A DNA stretch of 64,000 nt. Source: Pseudomonadota bacterium. GTDB lineage: Bacteria; Desulfobacterota; Desulfovibrionia; Desulfovibrionales; Desulfomicrobiaceae. This document shows positions 36,889-45,344 of this stretch, piece by piece. Below the pieces are notes generated by a model. That model saw only the letters and a list, made by a program, of their open reading frames with translations. It made no database searches and was not told the DNA's origin. Made by a program: the position numbers and the translations under genes. The first letter of the stretch is position 1; each line of letters opens with the position of its first letter. The stretch spans positions 1-64,000 of the forward strand of contig JAEWKZ010000086.1 in the NCBI GenBank assembly GCA_023393525.1, read 5' to 3'.

Positions 36889-36906
36889 CATATTCTGGAG
36901 GCGATG

Positions 36907-37932
36907 ATGAAGAAGATCCCCGTAGTGGCCGTGGTGGGCGCGACAGGCGCCGTGGGCAGAGAGATGCTTGATACGCTGGTTCGCCGCAATTTTCCCCATG
37001 CGGAAGTGCGGGCTCTGGCTTCGTCGCGCTCCGCCGGGACCAAGGTGGAATTCGGCTCGAAAAAGCTGACCGTGCAGGAATTGACCGAGGATTCCTTTGC
37101 CGGCGTCGATCTGGCGCTTTTTTCGGCCGGGGGTTCCACTTCCGAAAAATATGCGCCGTGCGCGGTCAAGGCCGGCTGCGTGGTGGTCGACAACTCCAGC
37201 GCCTGGCGCATGGACCCGGCCGTCCCTCTGGTCGTGCCCGAGGTCAATCCGGACGATCTGTCCTGGCACAAGGGCATCATCGCCAACCCCAATTGCTCCA
37301 CCATCCAGATGGTGGTTGCCCTGAAGCCCCTGCACGACGCGGCCCGCATCACCCGCGTGGTGGTGTCCACCTATCAGGCCGTATCCGGCACCGGTCAGAA
37401 GGCCATCGTGGAACTGGAAAGCCAGGTGCGTCAGCTCTTCAACGGCCAGGAAGCCACCAATACGGTCTATCCGCACCGCATCGCCTTCAACTGCCTGCCC
37501 CAGATCGACGTCTTCCTGGACAATGAGTACACCAAGGAAGAGATGAAGATGGTCCTTGAGACCAAGAAGATCATGGGCGACGATTCCATCCGGGTCACGG
37601 CCACGGCCGTGCGCGTGCCGGTCTTCTACGGGCACAGCGAAAGCGTGAACATCGAAACCGAAAAGAAGATCACCTCCAAGGAGGCCCGCACCATCCTGGC
37701 CCAGGCTCCGGGCGTGCGCGTCTTCGACAATCCGGGCGAGAAGATCTACCCCATGCCCATCGTCGCAGCGGGCGAGGATGAGACCTTTGTGGGCCGCATC
37801 CGCGAAGACGAGAGCATCGAGAACGGTCTGAACATGTTCATCGTGGCCGACAACATCCGCAAGGGCGCGGCCTTGAATGCCGTGCAGATCGCGGAAGCGC
37901 TCCTGGAACGGGGCCTGTTGCGCGTGTCCTAG
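36907..37932 (+). CDS. asd: Aspartate-semialdehyde dehydrogenase
   Basis: Reduces aspartyl phosphate to aspartate semialdehyde with NADPH, the branch point to lysine/diaminopimelate, methionine and threonine. The 341-residue protein has the nucleotide-binding VVGATGAVGREML, the catalytic Cys in NPNCSTIQMV (about residue 130), VSTYQAVSGTGQKA and the active-site His region RVPVFYGHSESVN. GGAGG lies 5 bases before the ATG at 36907 but only 2 before the ATG at 36904, so I prefer the former. A terminator follows. Confidence 0.95.
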   Translation: MKKIPVVAVVGATGAVGREMLDTLVRRNFPHAEVRALASSRSAGTKVEFGSKKLTVQELTEDSFAGVDLALFSAGGSTSEKYAPCAVKAGCVVVDNSSAWRMDPAVPLVVPEVNPDDLSWHKGIIANPNCSTIQMVVALKPLHDAARITRVVVSTYQAVSGTGQKAIVELESQVRQLFNGQEATNTVYPHRIAFNCLPQIDVFLDNEYTKEEMKMVLETKKIMGDDSIRVTATAVRVPVFYGHSESVNIETEKKITSKEARTILAQAPGVRVFDNPGEKIYPMPIVAAGEDETFVGRIREDESIENGLNMFIVADNIRKGAALNAVQIAEALLERGLLRVS

Positions 37933-37956
37933 CTTTCGCAAGGTTTTTCCGGTCCG

Positions 37957-37994
37957 CACGCCCCGAACCGTCATACGGCTTGGGGCGTGTTTTG
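37957..37994 (+). terminator. Rho-independent terminator after asd
   Basis: CACGCCCCgAACCG pairs with CGGCTTGGGGCGTG with one or two imperfections around a 5-base loop, followed by TTTT. It lies 24 bases past the asd stop. Confidence 0.8.
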
Positions 37995-38034
37995 CGAGAA
38001 GCGGGTCCCTGTTTTTTTGTGACGGAGGGGTACA

Positions 38035-38988
38035 ATGGTCGAAATCGGAAACGAAGAGCTTTTCTGGGAACGCCTGCTGGCGCTTCCGCGTCCCGGCGAG
38101 GAGAATTTTCTGGCCTTCTACGATCACCGGCTTGGGGCGATTTTCACCAATCCCCGCCTCTTGCTCATTCCCCTTGACGACCATCTCGTGCACCGGGGTG
38201 ATGGCGTGTTCGAGGCGCTGCGCTTCGAGGATGGAGCCATCTATCAGCTGGAAGAGCATCTGCGCCGCCTGGAGCGTTCCGCCCGGGCCATCGGCCTTGC
38301 CCTGCCGGTCGGGTCGTCGGAGCTGGACAGCCTGATCCGGCAGGTCTGTCTGGCCAGCGGCGCGGGCCAGGGGAACGTCATGGTCTTTGTGGGGCGCGGC
38401 CCGGGCGGATTCACCCTGGACACGCGTGAATGTCCGAGCCCGAGCCTTTACATCGTGGCCAAGCGCTTCGCGCGCAAGCCCGAGTCCTTCTGGAGCGTCG
38501 GGGTCAGCGCCGTGCGCACGCGCATTCCGGCCAAGCAGGGCTGGATGTCCCAGATCAAGAGCGTGAACTACCTGCCCAACGTGCTGATGAAGAAGGACGC
38601 AGTGGAGCAGGGAGCGGACTATCCCCTCTGCTTCGACGCGGACGGGTTTCTGGCCGAAGGGTCCACGGAGAACGCGGTGCTGGTGGACAGGGACGGGGTT
38701 TTTGTCGTGCCCGAGCTCAAGAACGCCCTCATGGGCACCACCTTGAAGCGAGCCATGAGTCTGGCTCAAGGCTTCATGCCGGTCGCCACCCGCCTCGTGC
38801 CCGAATCCGAACTGTACGATTGCCGGGAAATCATTCTGCTGGGCACAAGCATCGACGCGGTGGGCGTGGTGCGCTACAATGACCGCGTCGTCGGCCTCGG
38901 CACTCCCGGCCCCGTGAGCCTGCGCCTGCGGGAACTGCTGGTGGCGGACCGCAAGGCCCATGGCCAGCCGCTTGCTGGCAAGGGCTGA
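38035..38988 (+). CDS. Class IV PLP-dependent aminotransferase / aminodeoxychorismate lyase-like
   Basis: A fold-type IV PLP enzyme of 317 residues. Motifs are DHLVHRGDGVFEALRFEDG at about 50-68, the PLP lysine Lys175 in SQIKSVNYLPNVL, and the phosphate-binding ADGFLAEGSTENAVL and LLGTSIDAV. Members include branched-chain aminotransferase, D-amino-acid aminotransferase and PabC. The longer N-terminus (about 45 residues before the first core motif) and this motif set do not decide between them. It sits alone after a terminator and upstream of a glycosyltransferase. Confidence 0.85.
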   Translation: MVEIGNEELFWERLLALPRPGEENFLAFYDHRLGAIFTNPRLLLIPLDDHLVHRGDGVFEALRFEDGAIYQLEEHLRRLERSARAIGLALPVGSSELDSLIRQVCLASGAGQGNVMVFVGRGPGGFTLDTRECPSPSLYIVAKRFARKPESFWSVGVSAVRTRIPAKQGWMSQIKSVNYLPNVLMKKDAVEQGADYPLCFDADGFLAEGSTENAVLVDRDGVFVVPELKNALMGTTLKRAMSLAQGFMPVATRLVPESELYDCREIILLGTSIDAVGVVRYNDRVVGLGTPGPVSLRLRELLVADRKAHGQPLAGKG

Positions 38989-38993
38989 ACGTC

Positions 38994-39122
38994 ATGGAAG
39001 ACTCTGGCGTCCGTATCGCTCGAAGCCTGAGCATGCTCTGCCCGTCTGGCGGCCAGGCCGGGTTGTTGGGTATCAACACGGCGACAGCCTCAAGCGGGCT
39101 GCTTCAAGACTGTCGCTCATGA
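38994..39122 (+). CDS. Possible 42-residue ORF coupled to the GT4 gene
   Basis: ATG at 38994 opens a 42-codon frame beginning MEDSGVRIARSLSML, ending at TGA 39120-39122 that overlaps the glycosyltransferase ATG at 39119. AAGGG lies about 10 bases upstream, a poor site. The glycosyltransferase itself lacks an obvious ribosome site, which makes coupling through this frame reasonable. It may equally be non-coding. Confidence 0.3.
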   Translation: MEDSGVRIARSLSMLCPSGGQAGLLGINTATASSGLLQDCRS

Positions 39123-40210
39123 AACGCTCGATTTGTCTTTTCAACTCGAATCGTGCCTGGGGCGGGGGAGAGCAGTGGTTTTTTACCCATGCCTTGCTTC
39201 TGGCCGAACGCGGGTGGAAAGTTTGCGTCGTGACCCACGCGTCGTCAGTGCTCGGGGACAGGCTTTCGGCGCACCCGCATATCGATCTTCTGCGCATCCG
39301 GATTGGAAATCTCAGTTTTTTGAATCCCTTCGCGTTGGCGCGGCTCGCGTTGTTTTTCAGGAAGAACGAGGTGCGCAGCGTCATTCTGGCTTTGCCTTCG
39401 GATCTCAAATGCGGCGGTGTCGCCGCGCGCATGGCCGGCGTGCGTGACGTCATCTTTCGGCGCGGCCTGGCGTTGCCGACCAGAAACTCCCTGTTGAACC
39501 GGTTTCTTTTCAGCCGCGTGCTGACGAAATTGCTCTGCAACTCGCAACATACCCGCCGCATGGTGCTGTCCGCGAACACGAACCTGATGCCGATGGCGCG
39601 TACCTTCGTTGTCTATAACGGTATCGACCTGCCTGCGTTCGACGCTTTGCCGGGGCAGCCGTTGGTGCCTGGGCCTCGCAAGGGCGTGGTTATCGGTTGC
39701 GCGGGGAGATTGACCGAGCAGAAAGGTCACAAATACCTGATAGAAGCGACGGCGCTGCTCAGGAATCGAGGCCTGGATGTGACGGTTCTGCTTGCCGGAA
39801 CGGGTGAATGCGAACGGGAGCTGCGAGACCGGGTAGCACTGCTCGGCTTGAATGATTGCTTTCATTTTCTCGGTTTTGTCGAGGAGATGAAGCGGTTTTA
39901 CGCGTCCATAGATATTTTCGCCTTGCCTTCTCTCTGGGAAGGCTTCGGATACGTGCTCTCCGAAGCCATGAGCATGCGCCTCCCGGTCGTCGCTTTTGAG
40001 ACGAGCAATATTCCTGAAGTCGTGGCGCACGGGCAGTCGGGCATCCTCGTTCCGCCTCGCGATGCTGCCGCCCTTGCCGATGCGCTGGAAGAATTGGCGC
40101 AGGACGACGCCTTGCGTCTCCGCATGGGACAGGCCGGACGAGAGAGGGTGGAGTCGGATTTCACCTTGGCAAAAACGTTTCATGAATTAGAAAAAGTCTT
40201 GTTGGCCTAA
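39119..40210 (+). CDS. GT4 family glycosyltransferase
   Basis: A 363-residue GT-B retaining glycosyltransferase. The acceptor domain starts MKRSICLFNSNRAWGGGEQW, with the glycine-rich loop of the family. The donor domain shows VVIGCAGRLTEQKGHKYLI, FLGFVEEMKRFYASIDIFAL, the E-x7-E motif (EGFGYVLSEAMSMRLPVV) and TSNIPEVVAHGQSGILV. It probably adds a sugar to lipopolysaccharide or another surface glycan; the donor is unknown. Composition is slightly less GC-rich than the neighbours. The start at 39119 is set by homology of the first strand. Confidence 0.9.
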   Translation: MKRSICLFNSNRAWGGGEQWFFTHALLLAERGWKVCVVTHASSVLGDRLSAHPHIDLLRIRIGNLSFLNPFALARLALFFRKNEVRSVILALPSDLKCGGVAARMAGVRDVIFRRGLALPTRNSLLNRFLFSRVLTKLLCNSQHTRRMVLSANTNLMPMARTFVVYNGIDLPAFDALPGQPLVPGPRKGVVIGCAGRLTEQKGHKYLIEATALLRNRGLDVTVLLAGTGECERELRDRVALLGLNDCFHFLGFVEEMKRFYASIDIFALPSLWEGFGYVLSEAMSMRLPVVAFETSNIPEVVAHGQSGILVPPRDAAALADALEELAQDDALRLRMGQAGRERVESDFTLAKTFHELEKVLLA

Positions 40211-40312
40211 ACGCTGACGGATCGGTTTGTCCCTGGAATTCAAGATATGGAGAGCGCCGTGCGTCGGCGGTCCCATGTCCGAATCTTTTTCGACCAGTTC
40301 ATGGAGGTTCAT

Positions 40313-41950
40313 ATGGCCAAATCCACTGCCGCCGATTGGTTTCTGCCCGAGGATCAACGCAAGGCCCTGTCCGTCTATTTGAAGGATTTCAAGGAAGTCG
40401 TGCCGGTGCATCTTTTCGTGAAGCCGGGGCAAAACGACGCCTACGCCGACTTCGCCCACAGCCTCATGAAGGATCTTGTCCGCCTCACGGACCGAATCAC
40501 GCTCAGCCTGCATTCCGATGACAAAAAGGCCAACGCCCAGTTCGGGGTGAACCGGTTCCCGACCCTGCTCATAGCGCCCGAAAAATATTCCATCCGTTTC
40601 ACCGGCGCTCCGGCCGGCGAGGAAGGGCAGGCTTTTCTGCATGCCCTGATGATGGCCTCCACGGGGAACAGTTTCCTGGGCGCGCAAAGCAAGGAGCTGC
40701 TCAGGGAACTGGATGAGCCCCGCCAGATCAAGGTCTTTGTCAGTCCCACCTGCCCGTACTGTCCCGGGCAGTGCGTCAACGCCATCAAGACGGCCATCGA
40801 GAAGCCCCTTTTGGTCAGCGTCGAGTGCGTCGAGACCGGGGAAAATCCGGAGTACGCGGAAGAGTACTCCGTGGGCTCCATTCCGCACACGGTCTATGAC
40901 GACGAAAGATTGTCCACCGTGGGCATGGAATCGGAAGCGGCCTTCGTCCTGCAACTCGTGACGCTCAAGGCGGCCAAGGACATGGCCCGGGAGCGCGACG
41001 AGGCCGGAATGGAGGCGAGCCGTCACGACGTGGTCATCATCGGCTCCGGCCCCGCCGGACTCACGGCCGGGATTTACGCCAAGCGGGCCGGGCTCGATGC
41101 CGTGGTGCTGGAAAAAGGCATCATCGGCGGGCAGGTCAGCGTAACTCCCGAAGTGGAGAACTATCCCGGTTTCATCAACATCGGCGGAAAGATGCTCATG
41201 GACATGATCCACGAGCAGGCCAAGCAGTACGTGGACGTCGTGACCGGTCAGACGGTGGAGGAGATCAAGATCGGCAGGGATCTGGAGGTCTTGACCCAGG
41301 ACCGGGTCTATGTGGCCGATGCCGTCATCTACGCGGCGGGCGCGTCCTGGAAGAAGCTCGGCGTGCCTGGCGAGGATCGCTTCATGAGCAAGGGCGTGTC
41401 CTTTTGCGCCTCGTGCGACGGGTTCATGTTCAAGGGTAAGAAAGTGGCCGTGGTCGGCGGGGGAAACACCGCCCTGACCGACGCCCTGCACCTGAAGAAT
41501 CTGGGCGTGGACGTGTTCATCGTGCATCGCCGGGACAGCTTCCGGGCCGAACAGCACCTTGTGGATTCCGTGCTGCGCGAGGAAATTCCGGTCCGCTGGA
41601 ACAGCGTCGTCGAGGAAATCGGGGGCAAAGAGACGCTGTCGTTCGTCTCCGTGAAGCATCTCAAGACCGGTGAAACGGAAAAGGTCCCCGTGGAGGGCGT
41701 CTTTTTGGCCGTCGGCATCGTGCCCAACGTCCAGGCCGTGGCCCATCTTGGCCTGACTTTGGAGCCGGGCGGCTACATCCGTGTCGACAGAAGCGGGCGC
41801 ACCAGCATTCCGCGCATCTACGCGGCCGGGGATATCACCGGCGGGGTGCAGCAGATCGTTACGGCGGTCAGCGAAGGGGCTTCGGCGGCGATGGCGGTGT
41901 TCGAGGACCTGACCAGACGCAGGTCCGAACAGGGATATCCAAGGACATGA
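40313..41950 (+). CDS. Glutaredoxin-like domain fused to thioredoxin reductase-like flavoprotein (AhpF-like)
   Basis: A 545-residue disulfide reductase. The N-terminal 220 residues form a tandem thioredoxin-fold (PDO/glutaredoxin-like) module with the redox pair Cys147-Pro-Tyr-Cys150. The C-terminal 310 residues are a thioredoxin reductase with FAD motif VVIIGSGPAGLTAGIYA, redox centre Cys365-Ala-Ser-Cys368, NADPH motif VAVVGGGNTALTDAL, and FAD-closing YAAGDITGG. The order resembles AhpF, but no ahpC is adjacent. It probably passes electrons from NAD(P)H through the flavin to the CPYC site for a peroxiredoxin or thioredoxin-like partner. The ATG at 40313 has GGAGG 5 bases upstream. Confidence 0.9.
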   Translation: MAKSTAADWFLPEDQRKALSVYLKDFKEVVPVHLFVKPGQNDAYADFAHSLMKDLVRLTDRITLSLHSDDKKANAQFGVNRFPTLLIAPEKYSIRFTGAPAGEEGQAFLHALMMASTGNSFLGAQSKELLRELDEPRQIKVFVSPTCPYCPGQCVNAIKTAIEKPLLVSVECVETGENPEYAEEYSVGSIPHTVYDDERLSTVGMESEAAFVLQLVTLKAAKDMARERDEAGMEASRHDVVIIGSGPAGLTAGIYAKRAGLDAVVLEKGIIGGQVSVTPEVENYPGFINIGGKMLMDMIHEQAKQYVDVVTGQTVEEIKIGRDLEVLTQDRVYVADAVIYAAGASWKKLGVPGEDRFMSKGVSFCASCDGFMFKGKKVAVVGGGNTALTDALHLKNLGVDVFIVHRRDSFRAEQHLVDSVLREEIPVRWNSVVEEIGGKETLSFVSVKHLKTGETEKVPVEGVFLAVGIVPNVQAVAHLGLTLEPGGYIRVDRSGRTSIPRIYAAGDITGGVQQIVTAVSEGASAAMAVFEDLTRRRSEQGYPRT

Positions 41951-41952
41951 AA

Positions 41953-41973
41953 ACGGCCCCGCAAGGGGCCAAA
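41953..41973 (-). terminator. Terminator of the pilZ gene
   Basis: A perfect GGCCCC-gcaa-GGGGCC hairpin at 41955-41970. On the minus strand it is followed by GTTTTC, on the plus strand by AAAAA, so it mainly serves the minus-strand pilZ gene. It begins 5 bases after the flavoprotein stop codon. Confidence 0.6.
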
Positions 41974-41983
41974 AATGGACGGC

Positions 41984-42331
41984 TCACGCCTCCGGACCGG
42001 CGCTGAACAAATAGCGCAATCCCACCCCGTACCCGTCCGTGGAATCGGCCAGGTTTTTTTTCCAGATAACCTTGGCGTAATAGCAGGTTTTCGGCGCCTG
42101 GCTTTCAAACGCCGCGCCGCGCAGTTCCTCCTCCCGGCCCAGGACCTCGATGAGCAGGTTGGCGCCCAGCTTTGGCGGCGGATAGTCGAGCTCCAGGTAC
42201 ATGCCCGTGCTGCTGTAATTGATCATCCGGGCCATGCGGCATTCTCCCTGCTCCCCGGCGCAATAGCGAATAACGGCTCTTTGCGGGACGCGATCCTTCT
42301 CCCGGCTTTCCGTTTTGTTTCTGCCTCTCAT
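41984..42331 (-). CDS. Single-domain PilZ protein (c-di-GMP binding)
   Basis: A 115-residue protein consisting of one PilZ domain. The Arg-rich start RVPQRAVIRY (RxxxR) and the NYSSTGMYLELDYPP motif ((D/N)xSxxG) form the usual c-di-GMP binding site. The ATG at 42331 has GAGG 5 bases upstream; an in-frame GTG at 42337 is possible. It is monocistronic, with a long upstream region of its own and a hairpin after it. The target process is unknown; motility, pili and exopolysaccharide are the usual options. Confidence 0.85.
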   Translation of the reverse strand: MRGRNKTESREKDRVPQRAVIRYCAGEQGECRMARMINYSSTGMYLELDYPPPKLGANLLIEVLGREEELRGAAFESQAPKTCYYAKVIWKKNLADSTDGYGVGLRYLFSAGPEA

Positions 42332-42638
42332 ACGCACCTCGTCCTCTCTCTGGGTGGGTTATCCTCAATATACATAATTTTGCGCAGGTGAACAGCAATT
42401 TGTATGCCTACTGGTAAGTATGCTGATTTTCCGCAGTGCTTATGTGTTTGCCGTCCTGCTCCGATGGGCGGGGTGTGGAAAGAATTTCTTTTTTTTTGGG
42501 ATTCGAGCGCTCTTTCGCGTCGAATGCTGTCACGACTCTTGAAAGCGGCTCCTGAAATTTTCAATGATTGCGCAGGGTGGAAAATGAGGGGGAGGAATGG
42601 GTGCGGCGGCTGCAAAAAATTTCCGGAAATCCCGGATT
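42332..42638. other. 307-base intergenic region between pilZ and tilS
   Basis: An AT-rich segment near 42360-42450 should contain the pilZ promoter on the minus strand; TATATT is visible, but no convincing -35. Further right are a run of nine T (42489-42497) and an inverted repeat ATTCGAGCG...CGCGTCGAAT at 42501-42525 that is not followed by T on either strand. The right end holds a possible tilS terminator. I see no gene in it. Confidence 0.5.
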
Positions 42639-42640
42639 TC
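42611..42640 (-). terminator. Possible terminator of tilS
   Basis: On the minus strand TCCGG, 5-base loop, CCGGA is followed by AATTTTTT, overlapping the last bases of tilS. The stem is short, and alternative pairings of the GAAATC repeats exist. Confidence 0.45.
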
Positions 42641-43643
42641 AGGGAGCGCGGTGCTGAAAGGAAAAGTGGATGCCGTCGGGTTCCACGCGGGCGACCTTGT
42701 CGCCCGGGAACTGGATGCTTCGTCCACAATTCTTGCGCACCCAGGTCCTGTCGAGGAGCAAAAGATGGCTTGCCAGCGCCTGGCCAGGCCCCATGGCGTC
42801 GAGGACGGCCTTGTAGACGCGCAGCCGTGCCGCCTGATGCGCGTCGAGTTGGGTTGCCTGCAGAAGGTAGTCCTTGATGGGCGAGGAGAGGGAGGGGAGC
42901 TTGTCGTTCCAGTATTCCCCGTCGATATGGGCGAGCGTCCACAATTGCCGGGCTGTCTCGGCAAAGGATGGATTTTCTCGTCGCAGCAGGGGCAGGATGT
43001 CGTGGCGAACCCGGTTGCGGGTTCGGTCCGTCGCGGAATTGGACGGATCCTCGCGCCATGTGGCGCCGGCCTCTTCCAGGATCGCCCGCAGTTCGCTTTT
43101 CCGCCAGTCGAGCAGCGGCCGCAGCAGGCGGCGTTCATGGTCCACGCCCGGCATTCCGCCCAGGCCTGGCCAGCCGGCGCCGCGCAGCAGGCGCATGACG
43201 ATGTCCTCCGCCAGATCGTCGCCATGGTGGGCCGTCACGATCCAGTCCGCCTCCACGTTGCGCAGCGCGGAATGCAGAAAGGCATAGCGCGCCTTGCGGG
43301 CGCACTCTTCCAGCCCTTCTCCGGACGAGGCCCGCAGCGAGGGCACGTCGAGCCGCGTCGTTCGGCAGGGAATGTTCAGCTCGTCGCATGTCGCCATGGC
43401 GTGAACGAGTTCCTGGTCCGATTCCGGTCGCAGGCCGTGGTGCGCATGGGCCGCGAAGAGGGTCAGGTTCAGGGGGCCGCGCAGCAGGCGCAGCAGATGC
43501 AGAAGGGCCGTGGAATCAAGGCCCGTGGAATAGGCCACCAGCAGGCGCGACCCGCGCAGGTCCACGCCCAGGCTTTCCCTGCAAAAGCGCGGGATGCCGA
43601 GGCAGCGTCGGGCCAGAGGCCGGGAAAGGTCCTGCAGTCGCAT
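42639..43643 (-). CDS. tilS: tRNA(Ile)-lysidine synthase TilS
   Basis: ATP-dependent modification of the wobble cytidine of the minor isoleucine tRNA to lysidine, which changes its codon from AUG to AUA. The 334 residues contain the PP-loop domain: LLVAYSTGLDSTALLHLL, AAHAHHGLRPESDQE, CARKARYAFL, TAHHGDDLAEDIVMRLLRG and DPSNSATDRTRNRVRHDILP. The N-terminal motif, normally SGGxDS, reads Ser39-Thr-Gly-Leu-Asp-Ser44, so one glycine is replaced. The C-terminal region is short. The start at 43643 has no strong ribosome site and lies 8 bases after the upstream gene's stop, suggesting re-initiation. Confidence 0.9.
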   Translation of the reverse strand: MRLQDLSRPLARRCLGIPRFCRESLGVDLRGSRLLVAYSTGLDSTALLHLLRLLRGPLNLTLFAAHAHHGLRPESDQELVHAMATCDELNIPCRTTRLDVPSLRASSGEGLEECARKARYAFLHSALRNVEADWIVTAHHGDDLAEDIVMRLLRGAGWPGLGGMPGVDHERRLLRPLLDWRKSELRAILEEAGATWREDPSNSATDRTRNRVRHDILPLLRRENPSFAETARQLWTLAHIDGEYWNDKLPSLSSPIKDYLLQATQLDAHQAARLRVYKAVLDAMGPGQALASHLLLLDRTWVRKNCGRSIQFPGDKVARVEPDGIHFSFQHRAP

Positions 43644-43651
43644 GGCTGGGG

Positions 43652-43984
43652 TCAGAGCGGAATGTTCAGGTCTTTGAGCAGATCTTCCAGATAGGAAACC
43701 ATGTAGTCCTGCTGTTCGGGAGTGGCGTAGGCGATGCACGCGCAGCGCAGGATGCGCTTGGCTCTGGCCAGCAGTTCCAGGCGGATCCAATCACGGCCGG
43801 TCTCAACGGCCATGTAGAACGGGCCGCACTCGGCGGCGTGCTCCTGCTGCATGGGCGACAGGAGCCTGGGGGGGAGGTGGAAGTGGTAGAGGTGCTCGAT
43901 GCTCAAAAGCTCCTGCTCCTTGAGCCAGCTCTCGAGTTTTTCCATGTCTTCCGGGGTGATTTCGTCGATGACGAATGCGCGCAT
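43652..43984 (-). CDS. Conserved-looking small protein between hemA and tilS
   Basis: A 110-residue soluble protein starting MRAFVIDEITPEDMEKLESW, with a mid-section HLPPRLLSPMQQEHAAECGPF and a helical C-terminus. I do not recognise its family. GGAG 6 bases before the ATG and an 11-base gap to hemA place it firmly in the hemA operon. A small accessory role in tetrapyrrole or tRNA metabolism would be speculation. Confidence 0.75.
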   Translation of the reverse strand: MRAFVIDEITPEDMEKLESWLKEQELLSIEHLYHFHLPPRLLSPMQQEHAAECGPFYMAVETGRDWIRLELLARAKRILRCACIAYATPEQQDYMVSYLEDLLKDLNIPL

Positions 43985-43995
43985 GGGATTCTCCG

Positions 43996-45324
43996 TTATT
44001 TGCCGCCGCTTTGAATTTTGCGGTCCAGATGAGCGTCTTCGGGAACGGCTTCCTCGTCCAGGTTGAACATCCGGCGGGCGTTGTGGATGAAGCGCTGGGC
44101 CGATCCCTCTTCCTGGGAGCGGCGTTTGAGGTAGCTGATGGGCTCGTGATAGATCTTGTGGCACAGGGATTTGGCCAGCCGCTCCATGATGGCGACGGTT
44201 TGCGGATCCGGATCGGGGCCCAGCTGCTTGATGGATTTGCGGAGCTCACGGCGCGCTATGCCTTCGCCCTGGTCCAGGAGGGCGACGATGGTCGGCTGCA
44301 ACTCCAAGCCGTCCCGCCAGCGCATGAAGGCGCTGACTTCCTCGGCCACGATGCCCCTGGCCTTCTGTGCTTCCTGCTGCCGGCCGGCCAGGTTTTCCTC
44401 AACCACTTCTTTAAGATCGTCGATGTCGTACAGATAGACGTTGTCGAGGCCGTTGATGTCGGGATCGATGTCCCGGGGCACGGCGATGTCGATGAAAAAG
44501 ATGGGTCTGTGGCGGCGCTTGCGCAGCACTTCCTTCATGTCCTTGGCGCGGATGATGGCCGTGGGCGAACCCGTGGAGCTGATCACGATGTCCGTCTCCA
44601 GCAGCGCCTGATGCAGTTCTTCGAAAGGCATGGCGCGGCCCTTGAACTGCCTGGCCAGTTCCTCGCCCTTGGCCAGGGTGCGGTTGACCACCGTGATGTC
44701 GCGCACGCCGGCGGAAAGCAGATGGGTCGCGGCCAGTTCGGCCATTTCTCCCGCTCCGACCAGGAGGGCCCGGTGATTGGTGAGATCGGTGAAGATCTTG
44801 CGCGCCAGTTCCACGGCCGCATAGCTGATGGATACGGCGCTGGAGGCGATGGCCGTCTCGGTGCGCACCCGTTTGGCCACGGAAAAGGCCTTGTGCAGCA
44901 GGCGGTTGACGATGACCCTGGCCGCGCCTTTCTCCACGGCCTTGCGGTAGGCGGTCTTGAGCTGCCCCAGGATCTGCGGCTCGCCCAGGATCATGGAGTC
45001 CAGGCTTGAGGCCACGGTGAAGAGGTGGTTCACGGCCTCTTCGCCGGCGTGGCAATAGGTGTGGCTGTGGAGGTCGGCCACGGGCTGGGCGCAGTGGTCG
45101 GCCCAGAAGCGCAGGATTTTTGCGCGCATGTCCGCATCGCGCGATCCGACGACCAGAAATTCGACGCGGTTGCAGGTAGAGAGGATCATGGCTTCGCTCA
45201 CGGCGCCGCCGTCGCTGACCAGTCCGGCGGCGGCAGGGTCGCAGTCGGACAGGGCGAAGCGTTCCCTGATGTCCACGCCGGCGGTCTTGTGATTCAAACC
45301 TACGAGATAGATTTCCTGATTCAT
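43996..45324 (-). CDS. hemA: Glutamyl-tRNA reductase
   Basis: First committed enzyme of C5-pathway tetrapyrrole synthesis, reducing glutamyl-tRNA to glutamate-1-semialdehyde with NADPH. The 442 residues show GLNHKTAGVDIRERFA, the catalytic Cys51 in LSTCNRVEF, the substrate-binding SLDSMILGEPQILGQLK, the nucleotide-binding LLVGAGEMAELAA (about 190) and FIDIAVPRDIDP, with the helical dimerisation tail. It follows a membrane CcsA/HemX-like gene by 20 bases and belongs to the siroheme-haem cluster here. Confidence 0.95.
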   Translation of the reverse strand: MNQEIYLVGLNHKTAGVDIRERFALSDCDPAAAGLVSDGGAVSEAMILSTCNRVEFLVVGSRDADMRAKILRFWADHCAQPVADLHSHTYCHAGEEAVNHLFTVASSLDSMILGEPQILGQLKTAYRKAVEKGAARVIVNRLLHKAFSVAKRVRTETAIASSAVSISYAAVELARKIFTDLTNHRALLVGAGEMAELAATHLLSAGVRDITVVNRTLAKGEELARQFKGRAMPFEELHQALLETDIVISSTGSPTAIIRAKDMKEVLRKRRHRPIFFIDIAVPRDIDPDINGLDNVYLYDIDDLKEVVEENLAGRQQEAQKARGIVAEEVSAFMRWRDGLELQPTIVALLDQGEGIARRELRKSIKQLGPDPDPQTVAIMERLAKSLCHKIYHEPISYLKRRSQEEGSAQRFIHNARRMFNLDEEAVPEDAHLDRKIQSGGK

Positions 45325-45344
45325 GGGGTGGTGATGTCTAGAGA

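Noticed and set aside
36904..36906. First of two adjacent ATGs as the asd start
   Set aside because: Only 2 bases from GGAGG; the second ATG has workable spacing. The difference is one residue.
35938..38961. Open frame of 1007 codons antisense to metF, asd and the class IV aminotransferase gene
   Set aside because: It spans three well-supported plus-strand genes and a terminator; the translation is compositionally biased and unrecognisable.
42501..42525. Inverted repeat as a terminator
   Set aside because: No T-run follows on either strand; the nearby T-run is on the wrong side.
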